Of a stretch of DNA of 64,000 nt, positions 1 through 9,131 are shown piece by piece; positions within the stretch are counted from its first letter, which is position 1; each line of letters opens with the position of its first letter. The DNA comes from CADEED01 sp020442965 (lineage in GTDB: Bacteria > Pseudomonadota > Gammaproteobacteria > Steroidobacterales > Steroidobacteraceae): assembly GCA_041395525.1 (NCBI GenBank), contig JAWLAH010000002.1:62001-126000 (forward strand). The letters run 5' to 3'. The notes beneath the pieces were generated by a model, which saw nothing but the letters and a program-made list of their open reading frames with translations, had not been told where the DNA came from and did not search any database. Made by a program: the position numbers and the translations under genes.

Positions 1-354
1 GCGCTTGTCTGGGGCGGCGAGTCGGTTGTTACCTTGCCGGCAAATCCGGGCCGCGGTGGCCGCAACCAGCACCTCGCCTTGCTGCTGGCGCGGCACCTTG
101 CGGCAGATAATCGGGTGTGTGCATTGGCGGCCGGCACCGACGGTACCGACGGAACGAGCGGTGACGCTGGCGCACTGATCGATGGGGAGACCTGGCGAGC
201 GGTTGAACGTGCGGGCTTTGACGGCGACGCGGCCCTCGAACAGGCCGATTCCGGCACGGTCCTCGAGGAGACCGGTGCGCTCGTGCATACCGGCCCAACT
301 GGGACCAATGTCGGCGATCTCCTGCTTGGCTTACGGTACGATCCGCGACCATGA
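1..354 (+). CDS. Glycerate 2-kinase (MOFRL family), C-terminal part
   Basis: The 5' end lies outside the window; 117 residues remain. They form the MOFRL C-terminal domain of the GckA/TtuD type glycerate kinase: a PGRGGRNQHLAL motif near residue 16, AAGTDGTDG, and TGPTGTNVGDLLLGL near the end. Enzymes of this family phosphorylate D-glycerate to 2-phosphoglycerate in glyoxylate, tartronate or serine-cycle metabolism in the cytoplasm. The stop codon TGA overlaps the ATG of the next gene by four bases, so the two are probably translationally coupled. Older annotations call the same family hydroxypyruvate reductase. Family assignment is firm; the exact physiological pathway cannot be told from this fragment. 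Confidence 0.85.
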   Translation, partial: ALVWGGESVVTLPANPGRGGRNQHLALLLARHLAADNRVCALAAGTDGTDGTSGDAGALIDGETWRAVERAGFDGDAALEQADSGTVLEETGALVHTGPTGTNVGDLLLGLRYDPRP

Positions 355-1607
355 GACTGTTGCTGATCGACGACGATCGTGTGCAAATTGCCCGGTTTAG
401 CCACGAAATCCGCGCGGAATGGCCGCAGGCAGACTTGGTGCAGTACAGCCCCAGTCAGCGCGGACCGCTCGCTGCGAACTTTCTGGCGCAGGGCTTTTCG
501 GCCGTGCTGTTGGCGCAACAATGGCCGGGCGGCGATGGCCTGAAATGGCTGTATGACCTGGCGGAACGGCCGGGCTTCGCACCGGTGATTTTCATTGTGG
601 ATCGCGTCGAGGGGCCGGCAGGTCTCGCTGCCCGTGACGCTGGCGCGTTTGCTGTCTTTGGGACCCAGCGCTTCAACGAACAGCGCTTGATCAAAGTGGT
701 CACCGAGGCCGCGGCGCAGCAACTCGAATCGTTAGGCGCGTGGCACAAGAGTCTGGCCGCACTCGATGCGCAGAATTTCGCGGGCGCTCACCTGCGGCGC
801 TATCGACGCATCGAACATCTTGCCAAAGGATCGGTGTCGGACCTGTTTCTCGCCGAGAGCGAAGTGGCCGGTAGTCTGGTCGTGCTCAAGGTGACCCGTG
901 CCGTTCGCAAGGACTCCGGTGTCGATCAGTCGATGCAGCGCTTCTTGCAGGAATTCGAGATCGTCAAGGACCTCCGTCATCCGAACATCGTGCGCATCTA
1001 CGATCTAGGCATTACCGACAACTACTTGTACATCGTGATGGAGTACTTTGCGCGTGGTGATCTGCGCAAGCGCATGACGAAAGGGCTGACCATAACTGAA
1101 TGCCTCACGTACGCTCGCGATCTCGCGCTCGCCCTGCAGGCCATTCACTCGGCCGGGATTCTGCATCGCGACCTGAAACCAGGCAACGTCATGTTGCGCG
1201 ACGATGACACTGTCGCACTGATCGATTTCGGTCTTGCCAAGGCGCGTGCGCTCGAACTGGAAATCACCGACACCGGGCTCATCTTCGGTACACCGCATTA
1301 CATGAGCCCCGAGCAGGGCCATGGGAAACCGATCGACGAGCGCAGCGATCTCTACAGTCTCGGCGTCATCCTGTACGAGATGGTCGCCGGCAAGAAGCCG
1401 TACGATGCTGACAACCCGATGGCCATTCTCTATTGTCATGCCAAGAGTCCGATTCCGCAGTTGCCAGCTGCGAGCGCTGCGGTGCAACCGGTGGTCGATG
1501 CGCTGCTGGCCAAGAGTGCCGACGACAGGCCGTCCTCGGGCGCCGCCGCGGCCGAACTGATTTCCGTGGTGTTGGAATCGCTCGCTGCGGCGGAGCAGAC
1601 GGGATGA
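351..1607 (+). CDS. Receiver-like domain fused to Ser/Thr protein kinase
   Basis: 418 residues in two parts. Residues 1-125 look like a response-regulator receiver: an acidic cluster IDDD (6-9) and a WPGGDGL turn (58-64). The position that should hold the phosphoacceptor Asp is Ala55, so phosphorylation there is unlikely. Residues 151-410 are a Hanks-type kinase: Lys180 in VVLK, HRDLKPGN (272-279), DFG (292-294), GTPHYMSPEQ (313-322) and a DLYSLGVILYE helix. The glycine-rich loop is degenerate (AKGSVSDLF). No membrane segment or extracellular sensor domain is visible, so it should be cytoplasmic. It overlaps the upstream kinase gene and the downstream miaE by four bases each. Substrates are unknown; the receiver may serve as a protein-interaction module. 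Confidence 0.85.
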   Translation: MRLLLIDDDRVQIARFSHEIRAEWPQADLVQYSPSQRGPLAANFLAQGFSAVLLAQQWPGGDGLKWLYDLAERPGFAPVIFIVDRVEGPAGLAARDAGAFAVFGTQRFNEQRLIKVVTEAAAQQLESLGAWHKSLAALDAQNFAGAHLRRYRRIEHLAKGSVSDLFLAESEVAGSLVVLKVTRAVRKDSGVDQSMQRFLQEFEIVKDLRHPNIVRIYDLGITDNYLYIVMEYFARGDLRKRMTKGLTITECLTYARDLALALQAIHSAGILHRDLKPGNVMLRDDDTVALIDFGLAKARALELEITDTGLIFGTPHYMSPEQGHGKPIDERSDLYSLGVILYEMVAGKKPYDADNPMAILYCHAKSPIPQLPAASAAVQPVVDALLAKSADDRPSSGAAAAELISVVLESLAAAEQTG

Positions 1608-2248
1608 GCGTCGATTCGTACTTTGCCGATCCATTGCAGGCTGCTACCCCTGAAAGCTGGCTCACGCTGGCGTGTGAGCAATGGCAGGCGCTGCTCGTCG
1701 ATCATGCAAACTGCGAGAAGAAGGCCGCTTCGACGGCGCTGTCGCTGATGTTCGCGTACCCCGAGGATCGCGCACTTGCAACCACCCTGTCCCGACTGGC
1801 GCGCGAGGAACTGCGGCATTTCGAGCAAGTCGACCGATTGATGCGGGCCCTGGATGTGCCGGTCGTTCGCCAGAAGCCCGGGCGGTACGCCGCTGGCTTG
1901 CGCCGCCTGCTGCGTACGCACGATCCGCTGCGCAAGCTCGATCTGCTGCTGACGGGTGCGCTGATCGAGGCGCGCTCTTGCGAACGTTTCCGGTTGTTAG
2001 CGACGGGCCTGCCGGCACCGATGGCGGAGCTGTATGCGTCGCTGGAGCGATCCGAAGCGCGGCACTTTCAGCTTTATCTGCGGCTTGCGGATCGCGAGTT
2101 CGAGCGGCAGGAGTGGCGCATGCGGCTAACGACGTTGGCGGCGGCCGAAGCCGAACTCGCGACCAGCCCAGACATGGAATTTCGCTTTCACTCAGGCGCG
2201 CCCGGCAGCGAGATGGATTCGATCGCGTTGTTGCAGACGCGCAGATAG
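1604..2248 (+). CDS. miaE: tRNA 2-methylthio-N6-isopentenyladenosine(37) hydroxylase MiaE
   Basis: 214 residues, a ferritin-like diiron hydroxylase. Candidate iron ligands sit in the expected spacing: Glu38 (NCEKKA), Glu69/His72 (REELRHFEQV), Glu122 (IEARSCERF) and Glu151/His154 (SEARHF). MiaE hydroxylates the isopentenyl group of ms2i6A37 in tRNAs reading UNN codons, an oxygen-dependent step. The ATG overlaps the stop of the receiver-kinase gene (ATGA), which favours this start over the longer open frame that begins inside the kinase gene. The 3' end overlaps the convergent lpxH by about 60 bases. The length and motif order match the family well. Confidence 0.9.
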   Translation: MSVDSYFADPLQAATPESWLTLACEQWQALLVDHANCEKKAASTALSLMFAYPEDRALATTLSRLAREELRHFEQVDRLMRALDVPVVRQKPGRYAAGLRRLLRTHDPLRKLDLLLTGALIEARSCERFRLLATGLPAPMAELYASLERSEARHFQLYLRLADREFERQEWRMRLTTLAAAEAELATSPDMEFRFHSGAPGSEMDSIALLQTRR

Positions 2249-2928
2249 CTACCGCGCTCGTGCCACGAGTCGAGCACGATGCGCGTCGCTGGGGCGCCAT
2301 CCACATCGTGCTCGTGTACGGCGGGTCGATGAGTGTGCCCGTGAATCATCCGGCGCGTATGGCTCGCCCGGAATGCGGCAAGTACAGCGCGTTCGTTGAC
2401 ATCCATGATCATCGGCTGGGCGCGTTGCATGTGCGCGCGGCTACCGGCACGCGCGGCGCTCGCGAGTTCGATTCGTGTGGCGCGTGGCAGGCGCAGGAAG
2501 CGCCGTTGCCAGGGTTCAGTACGAACAATCGAACGCAACTCCTGATAGGCCGCGTCCTCGGTACAAAGTATATCGCCGTGTGTCAGCAAGGTGGGGGTGC
2601 CCTCGAGTTCAGCGATCACCGGGTCGGGCAGCAAGACTATCTTCGTGGTCGCGGCGAAGCGCGCGCCCAGCAGGAAATCACGATTGCCGTGCAGTAGATA
2701 GCAGGTAGTGCCACTGGCCGTGAGTTGCGCGAGCTCCCGCGTGACGTGGGCTTCCATCGAACCCGGGTCGTCGAGTTGGTCGTCACCGACCCAAGCTTCG
2801 TACAAGTCCCCGAGTATGTAGAGGCGACTCGCCGCACGCGCCGGACCACGCAGGAAAGCGACGAACGTATCGACCGCCCACATTGCCGCGGATTCCAAGT
2901 GCAGATCTGACACGAACAGGCTCGCCAC
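2188..2928 (-). CDS. lpxH: UDP-2,3-diacylglucosamine diphosphatase LpxH
   Basis: 246 residues, calcineurin-like metallophosphoesterase of lipid A synthesis. It cleaves UDP-2,3-diacylglucosamine to lipid X and UMP at the inner membrane surface. Metal ligands fall almost exactly where E. coli LpxH has them: Asp8 and His10 (SDLHLE), Asp41 (LGD), Asn82 (HGNRD), His117 (THGD), His198 and His200 (HGHTH). It follows the cyclophilin gene on the same strand with an 11-base gap, the same partner as in E. coli (ppiB-lpxH next to cysS). The gene ends inside the 3' end of miaE. Its presence shows that the organism makes lipid A. Confidence 0.93.
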   Translation of the reverse strand: MASLFVSDLHLESAAMWAVDTFVAFLRGPARAASRLYILGDLYEAWVGDDQLDDPGSMEAHVTRELAQLTASGTTCYLLHGNRDFLLGARFAATTKIVLLPDPVIAELEGTPTLLTHGDILCTEDAAYQELRSIVRTEPWQRRFLRLPRATRIELASAARAGSRAHMQRAQPMIMDVNERAVLAAFRASHTRRMIHGHTHRPAVHEHDVDGAPATRIVLDSWHERGSYLRVCNNAIESISLPGAPE

Positions 2929-2939
2929 GCGAGCGCTCG

Positions 2940-3629
2940 TCAGTTCGCGGTGAGAGGCGTGGCGGGCGGCGCGGCTTCTGGCGCGGCGGCGTCTGGCGCG
3001 CCTGCTTCCGGGGGCGGCGCCAGTGACTCGCCAGGAGCGGCTCCGACGATCGCGGCCTTCTCGATCACGACTGGCTTGAGTGGCGCGTCCTGCTTGAGCG
3101 CCGCGTTGGCGCCGGTCGGCACGTTGCTGATGCGGTCGACGACTTCCATTCCCTCAACCACGCGACCGAATACCGCGTAACCCCAGCGCGTCGCCAGCGG
3201 GTCGAGTTCAGCGTTGTCGACGATGTTGACATAGAACTGCGCATCGCCGCTATGCGGTGAGGCTGCGCGGGCGAGCCCGACAGTGCCACGCAAATTGCGC
3301 AGGCCATTACCTGATTCGTTGGCAATCGGCTTGTTAGCGGGTTTTGCCCGATAGTCCAGCGTGACGCCGCCGCCCTGGATGACAAAGTTTGCGATCACAC
3401 GATGGAACAAAGTGCCCGTGTAGTGACCGGCGCGAACATAGGCGAGAAAGTTGTCCACGGTCAGCGGTGCTCGTTCGCGATCGAGCTCAATGACAAATTC
3501 CCCGAGATTGGTCGTGATGCGCACCCTGGGTGCTGGCGGATCGCCGGATTGCGACCACACAGTGAGAGGTGTTGCAATGATCGCCAACGCGAAGCATGCA
3601 AGCCAGATGCGCAGAATCTTACGAGGCAT
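2940..3629 (-). CDS. Exported cyclophilin-type peptidyl-prolyl isomerase
   Basis: 229 residues. Residues 1-27 form a signal peptide (Lys/Arg start, ACFALAIIATPL core, Ala/Ser-rich end), so the protein should act in the periplasm like PpiA. The cyclophilin domain occupies about residues 34-190, with FHRVIANFVIQGGG and GTVGLARAASPHS motifs. It isomerises Xaa-Pro bonds. After the domain comes a low-complexity Pro/Ala/Glu tail of about 30 residues, longer than in PpiA. The gene is first in a two-gene unit with lpxH and is divergent from gltX. Whether to call it ppiA or ppiB is uncertain: the position is that of ppiB, the signal peptide that of ppiA. Confidence 0.88.
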   Translation of the reverse strand: MPRKILRIWLACFALAIIATPLTVWSQSGDPPAPRVRITTNLGEFVIELDRERAPLTVDNFLAYVRAGHYTGTLFHRVIANFVIQGGGVTLDYRAKPANKPIANESGNGLRNLRGTVGLARAASPHSGDAQFYVNIVDNAELDPLATRWGYAVFGRVVEGMEVVDRISNVPTGANAALKQDAPLKPVVIEKAAIVGAAPGESLAPPPEAGAPDAAAPEAAPPATPLTAN

Positions 3630-3715
3630 GCGTTAGATTCTATCGAACCTCGTGCTCCGCTGCCCAGTCGTGTCGCAAATCCGCAATACAGGACCACGAC
3701 AGTCGCGACGTGCCT

Positions 3716-3721
3716 TACAAT
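3716..3721 (+). promoter_or_regulatory. Possible -10 box just before gltX start
   Basis: TACAAT lies seven bases before the gltX ATG at 3729, and no Shine-Dalgarno sequence is visible between 3700 and 3728. If this is the -10 box, transcription would begin at or next to the start codon, giving a leaderless mRNA. No good -35 box is seen 16-18 bases upstream, so the call is weak. Confidence 0.25.
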
Positions 3722-3728
3722 TTCGCAC

Positions 3729-5134
3729 ATGCCGCATGCCCAAGTCGTTACCCGCTTCGCGCCGAGTCCCACGGGTGAGTTGCACCTTGGCAATGCACGA
3801 ACCGCGCTGTTCAGTTGGTTGCTCGCGCGGCACAGCCGGGGGCGCTTTGTGCTACGGATCGAGGATACGGACGCTGAGCGCAGTCGTCCGCAATTCGCGG
3901 AGCAGCTGTATCAGGACTTGCGCTGGCTTGCATTGGACTGGGACGCTGGCCCAGACCGGGACCCGGATGGCGTTCACTATCTGCAGTCGGCACGCGGCGA
4001 GATCTATCGGCATTATTTCGAGGAGTTGCGCGTTGCGGGCAAAGCCTATCCCTGTTTCTGCTCAGCGCTCGAGCTCACGCTAGCGCGCAAGGCGCAGCTC
4101 GCCGCCGGTCGACCACCGCGCTACGCGGGTACTTGCCGGGCATTGACGCCGACGGAGATTGAACGCAGGCAGGCGGCAGGGTCGCGACCGACGCTCAGAT
4201 TTCGCGTGCCGGAGGGTCAAACGGTAGAGTTTGTCGATCTGGTCCACGGTGAGCACCGCTATGTCACGGACGACATCGGTGATTTTATTATTCGGCGCGC
4301 TGATGGCAGCCCGGCGTTCTTCTTCAGCAATGCAGTCGACGATGCGGAGATGGGTATTACGCACGTGCTGCGCGGTGAGGACCACCTGACCAACACGCCG
4401 CGACAACTGCTGCTGCTCGACGCGCTGGCGATGCCACGGCCCACCTACGCACACGTTGCTCTGCTCACGGGCGTCGATGGCGCGCCACTATCCAAGCGCC
4501 ACGGCGCTGCGAGCGTGCGCGAGCTTCGTGAGCGCGGCTATCTGCCGCTTGCGGTCGCTAACCACCTGTTCCGTCTCGGCCACTCGAGCACGGAAACTGG
4601 GGTGCTGACGCTCGCAGCACTTGCCAAGGCATTCGACGTCAAGCACTTGGGACGCGCGCCGGCGCGCTTCGAGATTTCACAGCTGGACGCATGGCAGCGG
4701 CAGGTCGCGCACCATCTGTCGCCCGAGGCAGCCGAGCAGTGGTTAGTGGGGGCATTGCCGCCGGGCCTGAGCGATGAGGACCGGCATCGGTTCATCGATG
4801 CGATTCGGCTGAATATCGTATTGCCGGCGGAAGCGGCCGCTTGGGCACGGGCGTTGTATGGCGAGCCACCGCCGCTCAATGATGAGATGCTTGCGGTGGT
4901 ACATGCGGCGGGTCGAGGGTTCTTTGCCGCCGCCGCGGGGAGCGTGGTGCAACATGGCGCCGAGCTGCGGCCGATGATCGACGCGATTCGAACCGCCACC
5001 GGCGCCAAAGGTGCGGCCTTGTGGAAGCCGCTGCGTCTGGCGCTGACAGGTCGGGCGGACGGGCCCGAACTCGCACCGCTACTCAATGTCATTCCGCGTG
5101 CGAGCATCGAGGAACGGCTGCGCCGCTTCGCCGG

Positions 5135-5138
<4 letters not shown>
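3729..5138 (+). CDS. gltX: Glutamate--tRNA ligase
   Basis: 469 residues, the usual length for a bacterial GluRS. It charges tRNA-Glu with glutamate. Class I signatures are present: PSPTG (12-16), HLGN (19-22, the HIGH equivalent) and LSKRHG around residue 255 (the KMSKS equivalent). A CFC pair followed by TC about 25 residues later resembles the zinc-binding part of E. coli GluRS. The ATG chosen gives the canonical N-terminus, with strand 1 directly followed by APSPTG; the open frame continues upstream but would add more than 100 foreign residues overlapping the divergent gene. The stop overlaps the cysS start (ATGA). Confidence 0.95.
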
Positions 5139-6541
<1,403 letters not shown>

Positions 6542-6724
6542 ATGGCCGCTGAACTCCAAGTGAACCGTGCCTGAATGCAGCCGTGTGAGGCTGCGCACAG
6601 GTGCGATTTTCTGACCGTTCTTGTACGTGTTTGCCGCGATGCGGGCGCCGTTTGGTGCGATACTATGGCGACCGCGCCGGGACCGGAGTCCTGGAGCGCT
6701 TGTGTATTCAGTTAGGAGATTACC

Positions 6725-7078
6725 GTGACAGATTCGATCAATCGCCGTCACTTGTTGCGCGGAGCCGCCGGAATGGTGGTCGGGACGGCTGGCTTGGTAG
6801 CCGGCGTAACGATGAGTCGCAACGCGATGGCTGACGACGCGTTCAAGCATCTGGAAGAAGACAACGCCACCGCGAAGGCGCTGGGATATCACCACGACTC
6901 GAAGGCGGTCGATCCGAAGAAGTTCCCGACCCACAAGCCCGAGCAGTTTTGCCACAACTGTCAGCTGGTCCAGGGCAAGGACGGCGAACAGTGGCGCGGC
7001 TGCACCCTGTTCCCGAAGAAGCTCGTGAATGCGGATGGCTGGTGTCGTAGCTGGGTCAAGAAAGCCGGTACCAAGTAA
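6725..7078 (+). CDS. High-potential iron-sulfur protein (HiPIP)
   Basis: 117 residues. The N-terminus is a Tat signal peptide (NRRHLLRG at 6-13, then a hydrophobic run), so the folded cofactor-bearing protein should be exported to the periplasm. The mature part carries the HiPIP cysteine pattern, Cys76-x2-Cys79, Cys93 and Cys107, with the GWC motif around the last one; these bind a [4Fe-4S] cluster that carries electrons at high potential, for example between the bc1 complex and terminal oxidases or a photosynthetic reaction centre. The start is a GTG with a clear AGGAG at 6714-6718. The gene stands alone between cysS and the convergent folD. Confidence 0.92.
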   Translation: MTDSINRRHLLRGAAGMVVGTAGLVAGVTMSRNAMADDAFKHLEEDNATAKALGYHHDSKAVDPKKFPTHKPEQFCHNCQLVQGKDGEQWRGCTLFPKKLVNADGWCRSWVKKAGTK

Positions 7079-7110
7079 CCGCGACCGGCCCATCGCGCAA
7101 TGCTCGAGTC

Positions 7111-7992
7111 TCAACGCCGCACGGGCCCCTCGTCGGCGCGGCGTTGATTCTTGAGCGACGCTTCCACCGTATTCTTCATCAGCATCGCCACCGTCATCGG
7201 GCCCACGCCGCCCGGTACGGGCGTGATCCACGCGGCGCGCTTCGCCGCTGCGTCGAATTCCACGTCACCGACGAGTCGCCCGTCTTCATTACGGTTGATA
7301 CCGACGTCGATGACGACCGCTCCTGGCTTGATCCAGTCGCCCTTCACAATGCCCGGTTTGCCGGCTGCGGCGACCAGAATGTCAGCCTGCCGCGCGTAGC
7401 GTTCGAGATCGCCGGTGAAGCGATGACAGACCGTCGTCGTCGCGCCCATCAATAACAACTCGAGCGACATGGGGCGCCCGACAATATTGGACGCACCAAT
7501 GATCACAGCATGCGCGCTCTTGTAGGGCACGCCGATATGATCTAACAACTTGATCACACCGTAGGGCGTGCACGGTCGGATCACCGGCATGCGATCGGCG
7601 AGACGGCCCAGGTTGTAGGGATGAAATCCGTCGACGTCCTTGCGTGGATCGATGCGTTCGATGATCGCCAGCTGGCTGATATGTTCCGGGACCGGCAGTT
7701 GCACCAGGATGCCGTCGACCTCGGGATCGCCGTTCAGCCGATCGATGAGTCGCAGCAGCTCGATCTCGGTGGTCGAGTGTGGCAGATCGTATGAACTCGA
7801 GATGATCCCGACGTCTGCGCAGGCTTTGCGCTTGTTGCGCACATAAACCGCCGAGGCCGGATTGTCGCCGACCATCACCACCGCCAAGCCGGGCCGCCGC
7901 AGGCCACGGGCGATCATCGCATCTGTTTCGACGCGCAGTTGTTGCTTGATTCCGGCTGCGATGGCCTTGCCATCGATGATTTGGGCGGGCAT
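7111..7992 (-). CDS. folD: Bifunctional methylenetetrahydrofolate dehydrogenase/cyclohydrolase
   Basis: 293 residues. FolD interconverts 5,10-methylene-THF, 5,10-methenyl-THF and 10-formyl-THF, using NADP+. Tyr50 and Lys54 (SAVYVRNKRKAC) are the catalytic pair. Other family signatures are DGILVQLPVP, PCTPYGV, the nucleotide-binding GASNIVGRPMS and the C-terminal PVPGGVGPMT. The start gives the typical MPAQIIDGKAIA N-terminus; the frame stays open upstream through the tRNA genes, which rules out earlier starts. It is convergent with the HiPIP gene and divergent from the tRNA cluster. Confidence 0.95.
   Translation of the reverse strand: MPAQIIDGKAIAAGIKQQLRVETDAMIARGLRRPGLAVVMVGDNPASAVYVRNKRKACADVGIISSSYDLPHSTTEIELLRLIDRLNGDPEVDGILVQLPVPEHISQLAIIERIDPRKDVDGFHPYNLGRLADRMPVIRPCTPYGVIKLLDHIGVPYKSAHAVIIGASNIVGRPMSLELLLMGATTTVCHRFTGDLERYARQADILVAAAGKPGIVKGDWIKPGAVVIDVGINRNEDGRLVGDVEFDAAAKRAAWITPVPGGVGPMTVAMLMKNTVEASLKNQRRADEGPVRR
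7112..7146. terminator. Inverted repeat at the HiPIP/folD convergence
   Basis: Arms CAACGCCGC (7112-7120) and GCGGCGTTG (7138-7146) are perfectly complementary over nine bases around a 17-base loop. The repeat lies just after the HiPIP gene and covers the last codons of convergent folD. No T-tract follows, so if it terminates transcription it would not be a classical intrinsic terminator. Confidence 0.3.
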
Positions 7993-8024
7993 CGGCGTAT
8001 TGTCGCATGCTGCCCAAGTAAAAA

Positions 8025-8054
8025 TTGACGCTGGCGGTCGCGCTTCCGTATCAT
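8025..8054 (+). promoter_or_regulatory. Sigma-70-type promoter of the Pro-Arg-His-Lys tRNA cluster
   Basis: TTGACG (8025-8030) and TATCAT (8049-8054) are separated by 18 bases. The discriminator after the -10 box is GC-rich (GCGCGG), as in stringently controlled stable-RNA promoters. It lies about 60 bases before tRNA-Pro. Confidence 0.6.
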
Positions 8055-8114
8055 GCGCGGCCCTGCCGGGCGCTGAAGCCGGCTGGGGCGCTTGGCGATC
8101 CGGCGTATACGCAG

Positions 8115-8191
8115 CGGGGCATGGCGCAGTCTGGTAGCGCATCTGCTTTGGGAGCAGAGGGTCGCAGGTTCGAATCCTGCTGCCCCGACCA
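8115..8191 (+). tRNA. tRNA-Pro (TGG)
   Basis: 77 bases with CCA encoded. The acceptor arms CGGGGCA and TGCCCCG pair fully. The anticodon arm CTGCT/AGCAG encloses loop TTGGGAG with anticodon TGG. The T-loop TTCGAAT is canonical. First gene of a four-tRNA cluster. Confidence 0.95.
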
Positions 8192-8222
8192 GCCGGGTGG
8201 GGCATTATTGCAGTCCGACTGT

Positions 8223-8299
8223 GCGCCCGTAGCTCAGTTGGATAGAGCACCGGCCTTCTAAGCCGGTGGTCGCAGGTTCGACTCCTGCCGGGCGCGCCA
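8223..8299 (+). tRNA. tRNA-Arg (TCT)
   Basis: 77 bases including CCA. Acceptor arms GCGCCCG and CGGGCGC pair fully with discriminator G. Anticodon arm CCGGC/GCCGG holds loop CTTCTAA, anticodon TCT, reading AGA/AGG. Second in the cluster, 31 bases after tRNA-Pro. Confidence 0.95.
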
Positions 8300-8366
8300 C
8301 GGCTGTCGCCGGTGGTCGGGGGCGCAGGCAAGTCGGGCGGCGTGCGAGTGCCGTCGGGTTTTTAAT

Positions 8367-8443
8367 GGTGGACGTAGCTCAGTTGGTAGAGCCCCGGGTT
8401 GTGGTCTCGGCTGTCGTGGGTTCGAGTCCCATCGTCCACCCCA
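8367..8443 (+). tRNA. tRNA-His (GTG)
   Basis: 77 bases including CCA. Acceptor arms GTGGACG and CGTCCAC pair, and the extra G-1 (8367) opposite C73, the histidine identity element, is encoded. The anticodon loop TTGTGGT gives GTG. The anticodon stem contains one G-T wobble. A short T-run (8359-8363) lies just upstream and could end some transcripts from the preceding tRNAs. Confidence 0.93.
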
Positions 8444-8483
8444 TTTCGATAGTCGGTGCAGGGCAAGAGCGCAGAGCAAGAAT

Positions 8484-8559
8484 GGGCCGTTAGCTCAGTT
8501 GGTAGAGCAGCTGACTCTTAATCAGTAGGTCGTAGGTTCGACCCCTACACGGCCCACCA
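8484..8559 (+). tRNA. tRNA-Lys (CTT)
   Basis: 76 bases including CCA. Acceptor arms GGGCCGT and ACGGCCC pair fully. The anticodon loop CTCTTAA gives CTT, so this reads AAG only; a TTT-reading tRNA-Lys must lie elsewhere. Last gene of the four-tRNA cluster. Confidence 0.95.
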
Positions 8560-8570
8560 TTCTTCGCCGC

Positions 8571-8590
8571 ACCGTGCCGCACCGTGCCGC
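8571..8590. repeat. Short tandem repeat after tRNA-Lys
   Basis: The 10-mer ACCGTGCCGC occurs twice in tandem, preceded by a half copy (GCCGC). It lies between tRNA-Lys and the convergent membrane-protein gene. No function is apparent. Confidence 0.6.
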
Positions 8591-8622
8591 AGCGAGTGCA
8601 GGAACCGCATTTGTGGTCTGTG

Positions 8623-8991
8623 TCAGACGTGCGTGCGCGTCGTGGCGATCAACCAGCCCAACCCGACTGCGACCGATAGCCCCACCATTTGCTGCGATCG
8701 TGACCACTGCAGGATGCTGCCGTCCATCACCGCGATGCCTATCGCTGTGATAATGAACCACAGTGCGCTTTGCAACGCGACACCGGTCACGCCGACGTTC
8801 TGCATGAAGCGCACCGCCAAGATATAGAGAGTCAGTCCGCCGACGAAGCAGAGCAGGGCCGCTAATCCCCATTGCAGGTGCAGGCGGCCGGCGGGCCAGG
8901 CGCGTGCCGCCAACACGAAACCCCTGGCATCCAGCAGGCCCGAGCCTAAAGTCAACAAGACCACCGTCGCCAGACTTATGAACCGTGACAT
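8623..8991 (-). CDS. Small membrane protein of unknown function, four predicted TM segments
   Basis: 122 residues, strongly hydrophobic, with likely membrane segments near residues 5-28, 38-62, 67-90 and 100-117 and short connecting loops. I recognise no family. The size and four-helix layout resemble small multidrug resistance or EamA half-transporters, but the key SMR glutamate in helix 1 is absent, so that is only a structural likeness. The start chosen has a GAGGAAGG Shine-Dalgarno directly upstream; the frame is open for 16 more codons, which look non-coding. The gene points towards tRNA-Lys and is divergent from tRNA-Leu/tig. Confidence 0.7.
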   Translation of the reverse strand: MSRFISLATVVLLTLGSGLLDARGFVLAARAWPAGRLHLQWGLAALLCFVGGLTLYILAVRFMQNVGVTGVALQSALWFIITAIGIAVMDGSILQWSRSQQMVGLSVAVGLGWLIATTRTHV

Positions 8992-9084
8992 CCCTTCCTC
9001 CCCACCGCGGGTCGACCATTCAGCCGACCGCTGGAGCAAGAATAGCCAATTCGGAGCGAGAGCGGCGCGTGGCGAGCAATCCGC

Positions 9085-9090
9085 TATAAT
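9085..9090 (+). promoter_or_regulatory. -10 box for tRNA-Leu (and perhaps tig)
   Basis: A perfect TATAAT is followed by a GC-rich discriminator (CCGCGCCCC), 41 bases before tRNA-Leu. The -35 region is poor at 17-18 bases upstream. The same transcript could continue into tig, which starts 20 bases after the tRNA. Confidence 0.5.
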
Positions 9091-9131
9091 CCGCGCCCCT
9101 TCAGCCTCGTCTTACGGCGCGGCGCCGAAAC

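Noticed and set aside
1433..1603. Longer start for miaE, inside the kinase gene
   Set aside because: The extra residues are Cys/Arg-rich and antipattern to MiaE; the ATG overlapping the kinase stop gives the normal N-terminus and length.
8571..8590. Possible start of a CRISPR or larger repeat array
   Set aside because: Only two and a half copies of a 10-base unit without spacers. No other direct repeat series was seen in the window.
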